The notes under the pieces: generated by a model
The model's input: the letters and a program-made list of their open reading frames with translations, nothing else
Told to the model about the DNA's origin: nothing
Database searches by the model: none
Source of the DNA: JBNKEI01 sp050288705
GTDB lineage: Bacteria; Myxococcota; Myxococcia; Myxococcales; UBA5297
NCBI GenBank assembly: GCA_050288705.1
Contig: JBNKEI010000080.1
Span: forward strand, 1-42,857
DNA length: 42,857 bases
Direction: 5' to 3'
Translations under genes and position numbers: made by a program
In this document: positions 39,978 to 42,857 of the stretch, one piece after another
How the letters are laid out: every line of letters starts with the position of its first letter
How positions within the stretch are numbered: the stretch's first letter is position 1

Positions 39978-41570
39978 TTGGACAATTTGAGTTTTGTAAT
40001 CAAAACACGTTGGAGAGAATTCGTTTCTCGTTTTGATGTGGCTCTAATTGGAATCATCGTGCTTGGCCTTATCCTTCGCTGCATTGGGCTCCGGAAAGGT
40101 CTTTGGCTTGATGAGTGGATTTCTTTTCATCAAGCCATCCCGGGGTCCATTTTAGACACCATTGAGGCGCTTCGCTCTGACAACCACACTCCTCTCTATT
40201 TCGGGCTGCTCCATTTTTGGAGTCGACTCAGTTCGAGCGAGCCTTGGCTCCGACTTTTATCGGTCATTTTCGACGCTCTGAGTTTAATTACCATCGTGCG
40301 ATGGCTTGGACGGCAATCTCGAATCGCATCGCTAATTGGAGGTGCTCTCTTTTCGACTCTTCCAATCGCGCTTCGATTTTCTCAGGAGATGCGCCCTTAT
40401 GCTTTGTTTACGTTAGCCACGGCACTTTCTTTCGCAGCAGCGCGCGCGTGGAGTGATTCGCCTTCAAGCCCTTGGAGATGGTTCGGATTTATGGGGGCTT
40501 TGTCCTTAGCAACATCAACGCATCTGCAAGGAGTCTTTCTCGTTGCACCGATCTCCGCTTATTTTTTGCTTCGAATTTATTTTGAAAAAAGGGAGCGTTT
40601 TAATCAATGGGGGAGATGGATAGCAGCATGCATAGTGCCAGGTGCGATCTTTTTATTTATATCCTGTGTCTTGATTCGACATCTTGCGACAAATACTGCT
40701 CATTGGTGGATGCCTCGCCTCTCCACAAAGCTTGCTCTATCGACTGCCTCTTATGTCTATCTTTTTTCTTGTCATGCCTGGCCGGCTTGGCTTTTAGTAG
40801 GGTTTGTCTTGCCGCTAGAATTTTTCGTTGTAATGTCGCTTGCTTTTGGAAACTGGCGTCAGAGTTTCCCTATTTGGATTGCTTCAGCTATTTACATTAC
40901 TGAAGTCGTAATTTTCTCCCTCGGAGATCGCCCTATATTCTGGTACCGCACTCTATTGCCCTCTTTAATCCCAGTAATTGGCGCAATAGCCATTCAGCTC
41001 GCCACTGTTAGGCGTCCGTGGCAGCGCGCATTGTCCATAATTGGAGTGGTCGGACTCTGCGCAATTTCTGCGATTGGTTGGCTATTCACTTCGCGGAGGC
41101 CTGTAGAGCCATTTGAGAATGCCGCCGCGTTCGTAGCAAGCAACTGGAAACCTCATTCGGCAATTCTTTTTTTTCCAGGATATATTGACGGTACCATCAA
41201 TCATTATTTTCCGATCGAGCCAGGCACTCCGAATGTCTTAGCTTATGGAACTTCGTCGAGCGATCTAAATCGATACGTCTCAGAAATTGAAAAAAATGGA
41301 GTCAAACCTTTAGCGATTTTTGTTGTTGTGCGGCTTGACCTTGGATTGTTAGATCTCGATCCGCTTCGAGTATTGGTTGAAAAGCTTCGTTCATCTATCG
41401 AACCAGGGAGTGAGCTCACAGTCGTTCTCATTAAGAGCCACGACCTTTTCTTTGTAGGAGCTGACCAGATTCCAGATCGCTCGCTCGATTTGCTTCATAG
41501 AGTGCTAGAACCGTCAGAAACCTTTTTACCAGGACCAAACCTAGCTGCAGTGAGGTTTATAAAAAAATGA
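39978..41570 (+). CDS. GT39/ArnT-type membrane glycosyltransferase
   Basis: A 530-residue protein with about ten transmembrane helices. The first periplasmic loop has LRKGLWLDEWISFH (Asp45-Glu46), the acidic motif of polyisoprenyl-phosphate-sugar transferases, and later NHTPLYFGLLHFW and RFSQEMRPYALFTLATALS, both typical of the PMT_2/GT-C fold. It would move a sugar from a lipid carrier to lipid A, a protein or a polysaccharide. The soluble C-terminal part (about 380-530) is less conserved. The start is a TTG at 39978 with AAGGA about 8 bases upstream. No operon partner is present, so the acceptor is unknown. Confidence 0.83.
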   Translation: MDNLSFVIKTRWREFVSRFDVALIGIIVLGLILRCIGLRKGLWLDEWISFHQAIPGSILDTIEALRSDNHTPLYFGLLHFWSRLSSSEPWLRLLSVIFDALSLITIVRWLGRQSRIASLIGGALFSTLPIALRFSQEMRPYALFTLATALSFAAARAWSDSPSSPWRWFGFMGALSLATSTHLQGVFLVAPISAYFLLRIYFEKRERFNQWGRWIAACIVPGAIFLFISCVLIRHLATNTAHWWMPRLSTKLALSTASYVYLFSCHAWPAWLLVGFVLPLEFFVVMSLAFGNWRQSFPIWIASAIYITEVVIFSLGDRPIFWYRTLLPSLIPVIGAIAIQLATVRRPWQRALSIIGVVGLCAISAIGWLFTSRRPVEPFENAAAFVASNWKPHSAILFFPGYIDGTINHYFPIEPGTPNVLAYGTSSSDLNRYVSEIEKNGVKPLAIFVVVRLDLGLLDLDPLRVLVEKLRSSIEPGSELTVVLIKSHDLFFVGADQIPDRSLDLLHRVLEPSETFLPGPNLAAVRFIKK

Positions 41571-41603
41571 TTCAGCTATTACACTTTGGGAGGTGTTGAG
41601 CTA

Positions 41604-41988
41604 CGAATCAAGGCTTATTAGAAAAACAGGCTTTTCTCGCGACGCTTGAACAGCATTTAGGGCCACACGCAGTCTCGTTTTACCTTATTACGAGTCAGGT
41701 ATTAATGAATTGAAGCTGCGAGGTACCCACGGCGTATATCTACTTTGGCACAAGGACGACTATTGCAAGGCTCACAAGTTGATTCATATGCGCTGCCTTT
41801 ACATAGGCAAGGGCATTATAGGGAATCGTCTCATTACCCATATTGAAAACAAATATTTTTCTGAATCGGGGGTGGTATACTTAACCTATCTTTCCGTTCC
41901 AAACCGCCAAGCAAAGTATATCGAACAACTAATAATTATGTTAAATCGGAGTAGGACAGGGACCCAAGGTAGCGAAAGTGTTGGTTAA
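41604..41988 (+). pseudogene. Relic of a GIY-YIG nuclease-like protein
   Basis: One frame (from 41604) reads LLEKQAFLATLEQHLGPHAV and FYLIT before a stop; a second frame, overlapping from about 41689, reads YYESGINELKLRGTHGVYLLW, MRCLYIGKGIIGNRLITHIE and VYLTYLSVPNRQAKYIEQLI. The pieces GVYLLW and LYIGKG with an Arg and a His following form a GIY-YIG nuclease core. The second frame has only a TTG start. A frameshift near 41689 and a missing 5' start make this a broken gene, though the core part could still be expressed. Confidence 0.5.
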
Positions 41989-42258
41989 AACTTGAAATTC
42001 TATCCTCTGAATTGGCTTCGCGAGTTTCATTTCAGTACAAGTTTTCGCATTCTTGAGAGAAGGAAAGCATTTGGGGCAGTTCCGGCGAGAATGCCGTTTG
42101 TCCAATCCACGAGTTTTCCTGCTACTGCCGACCGTGATACGCCCTCTTCGTTTAGTGCAGTGAGTAAGAAAGGCACCAGTGGCATTATTAGCGGCACCAC
42201 CGAAATTGAAACCCTACTCTTCTTTTACCTTTTCCGATGATCCTTATTTTTCTCCTAG

Positions 42259-42478
42259 GATGGCTGATAATCCTCGTAAACGCTATTTAGATTGGGCTTC
42301 GCTCCTAAAACGTGTTTTTGGTAACGATGTGTTGGTTTGCCCGAATTGTGGTAATACCAGAACAATCATTGCATTTATTGAAGAGCCAACTATCGCTCGT
42401 AAAATTCTCGGACTGTCAACTACCGGACCTCCATGCGCGAAATCGCGTTGCTCGTTCCAGGCTGAGCTCTTTTCTTAA
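42259..42478 (+). pseudogene. Second IS91-family transposase relic (zinc-ribbon end)
   Basis: The frame reads RKRYLDWASLLKRVFGND, VLVCPNCGNTRTIIAFIEEP and TIARKIL. It is clearly homologous to the C-terminus of the relic at 31446-32117 but diverged from it. Only the last 70 residues are left; the 270 bases before it show no readable transposase part or other gene. Confidence 0.75.
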
Positions 42479-42647
42479 GTCTTTAAACGAGCAGCATAAA
42501 ATCTTGCCTTGGGTTGGCCCCCTTGGTGAATTTCGTTTCTTGCCTTATCTTCTCCATCTTTTGGCAACGTTTGGCTGCCATAATAGTACAGGTTTGTCTC
42601 CTTCCCTTGTTTCTCTCTTTTCCGACAACAACTTACCCCTAAATTTT

Positions 42648-42683
42648 GGTCTCACTGTGGCCTTTGACTAACTTTCGATACTA
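42648..42683 (+). repeat. 36-base direct repeat, right copy
   Basis: Same orientation as 36128-36163 with 35 of 36 bases identical. It lies 170 bases after the second IS91-type relic, where a rolling-circle element would end. Confidence 0.7.
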
Positions 42684-42709
42684 GACAGATTTCACATTTT
42701 CCGCTTTGA

Positions 42710-42728
42710 TTTTCTTATCCCCATCCCC
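42710..42728 (-). repeat. 19-base repeat, right copy of the long-range inverted pair
   Basis: Exact reverse complement of 33721-33739. It lies 27 bases after the 36-base repeat. Confidence 0.6.
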
Positions 42729-42857
42729 ACCATGCGATGAAATAGTATGACCGAACCAATACCGGAATACATAGGCTGAACCACCGGGGCCAGTGCACGC
42801 ATTACTAGCTTGGAGAGGTTCTTTGCTAAGTCACTTTTCATTTTGTTGCCTAGTCTT

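Larger units (their letters stand above)
42479..42857. other. Downstream flank of the IS91 relic, with element-end repeats
   Basis: No gene is visible. The stretch contains the right copy of the 36-base direct repeat (42648-42683) and the inverted copy of the 19-base repeat (42710-42728). The rest is AT-rich without clear hairpins. Confidence 0.5.

Overview
The window looks like a chromosome segment from a bacterium of the former Deltaproteobacteria, most like Myxococcota. The pointers are: a serine/threonine kinase whose catalytic loop reads HRDISPQN and which carries a membrane anchor and a PEGA domain; an FHA plus sigma-54 regulator next to it; a protein joining a J-like domain to a RodZ-type HTH; an AlgH/YqgE protein; and a complete minCDE operon. 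Base composition of the core is medium, leaning AT. This assignment is inference from gene style, not from a marker gene.

Positions 1-23464 are a compact, ordinary core. They hold a formyltransferase and rsmD (divergent), a polysaccharide deacetylase lipoprotein, the kinase/FHA-sigma54 pair, a TPR protein with a DEDDy exonuclease, a membrane MutS-family ATPase, AlgH, and a minus-strand cluster (J/RodZ-HTH protein, small conserved protein, RluD-type pseudouridine synthase, double-receiver response regulator). After these come an HNH endonuclease, a Slt-type lytic transglycosylase, minC-minD-minE, a CcdA/DsbD-thioredoxin protein with a partner membrane protein, an HdeD-like protein, an orphan ftsE, rarA and a small membrane protein. 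Cell-envelope work recurs: division-site placement, murein turnover, FtsE, disulfide transfer. Two non-coding oddities interrupt the core: a receiver-domain relic at 7685-7850 and a nested palindrome at 10352-10444.

Positions 23465-42857 are a different landscape, gene-poor and rich in relics. There are two full-length AAA ATPase/PD-(D/E)XK proteins (23522-25117 and 28995-30596), a truncated third (30678-31082) and a duplicated 3' scrap of the first (26441-26552). Mixed among them are toxin-antitoxin parts: an orphan RHH antitoxin, a Phd-like relic, an intact FitA-like/PIN pair, and an antitoxin-tail scrap. Foreign-looking higher-GC genes sit at 26680-27882 and 36366-37319. Two decayed IS91-type Y2 transposases (31446-32117 and 42259-42478), a 36-bp direct repeat (36128 and 42648) and a 19-bp inverted repeat (33721 and 42710) point to rolling-circle element activity. 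Intact cargo in this part includes a cysteine-peptidase-like protein with an Asn-Tyr/Phe-Pro repeat linker, a YejM/LtaS-like membrane sulfatase, an AT-hook plus KOW-like DNA-binding protein and a GT39-type glycosyltransferase.

The most system-like signal is the repeated AAA/PD-(D/E)XK family embedded in toxin-antitoxin debris. It could be a defence or selfish nuclease family that spreads by duplication, but nothing in the sequence proves a function. No rRNA, tRNA or CRISPR array was found.
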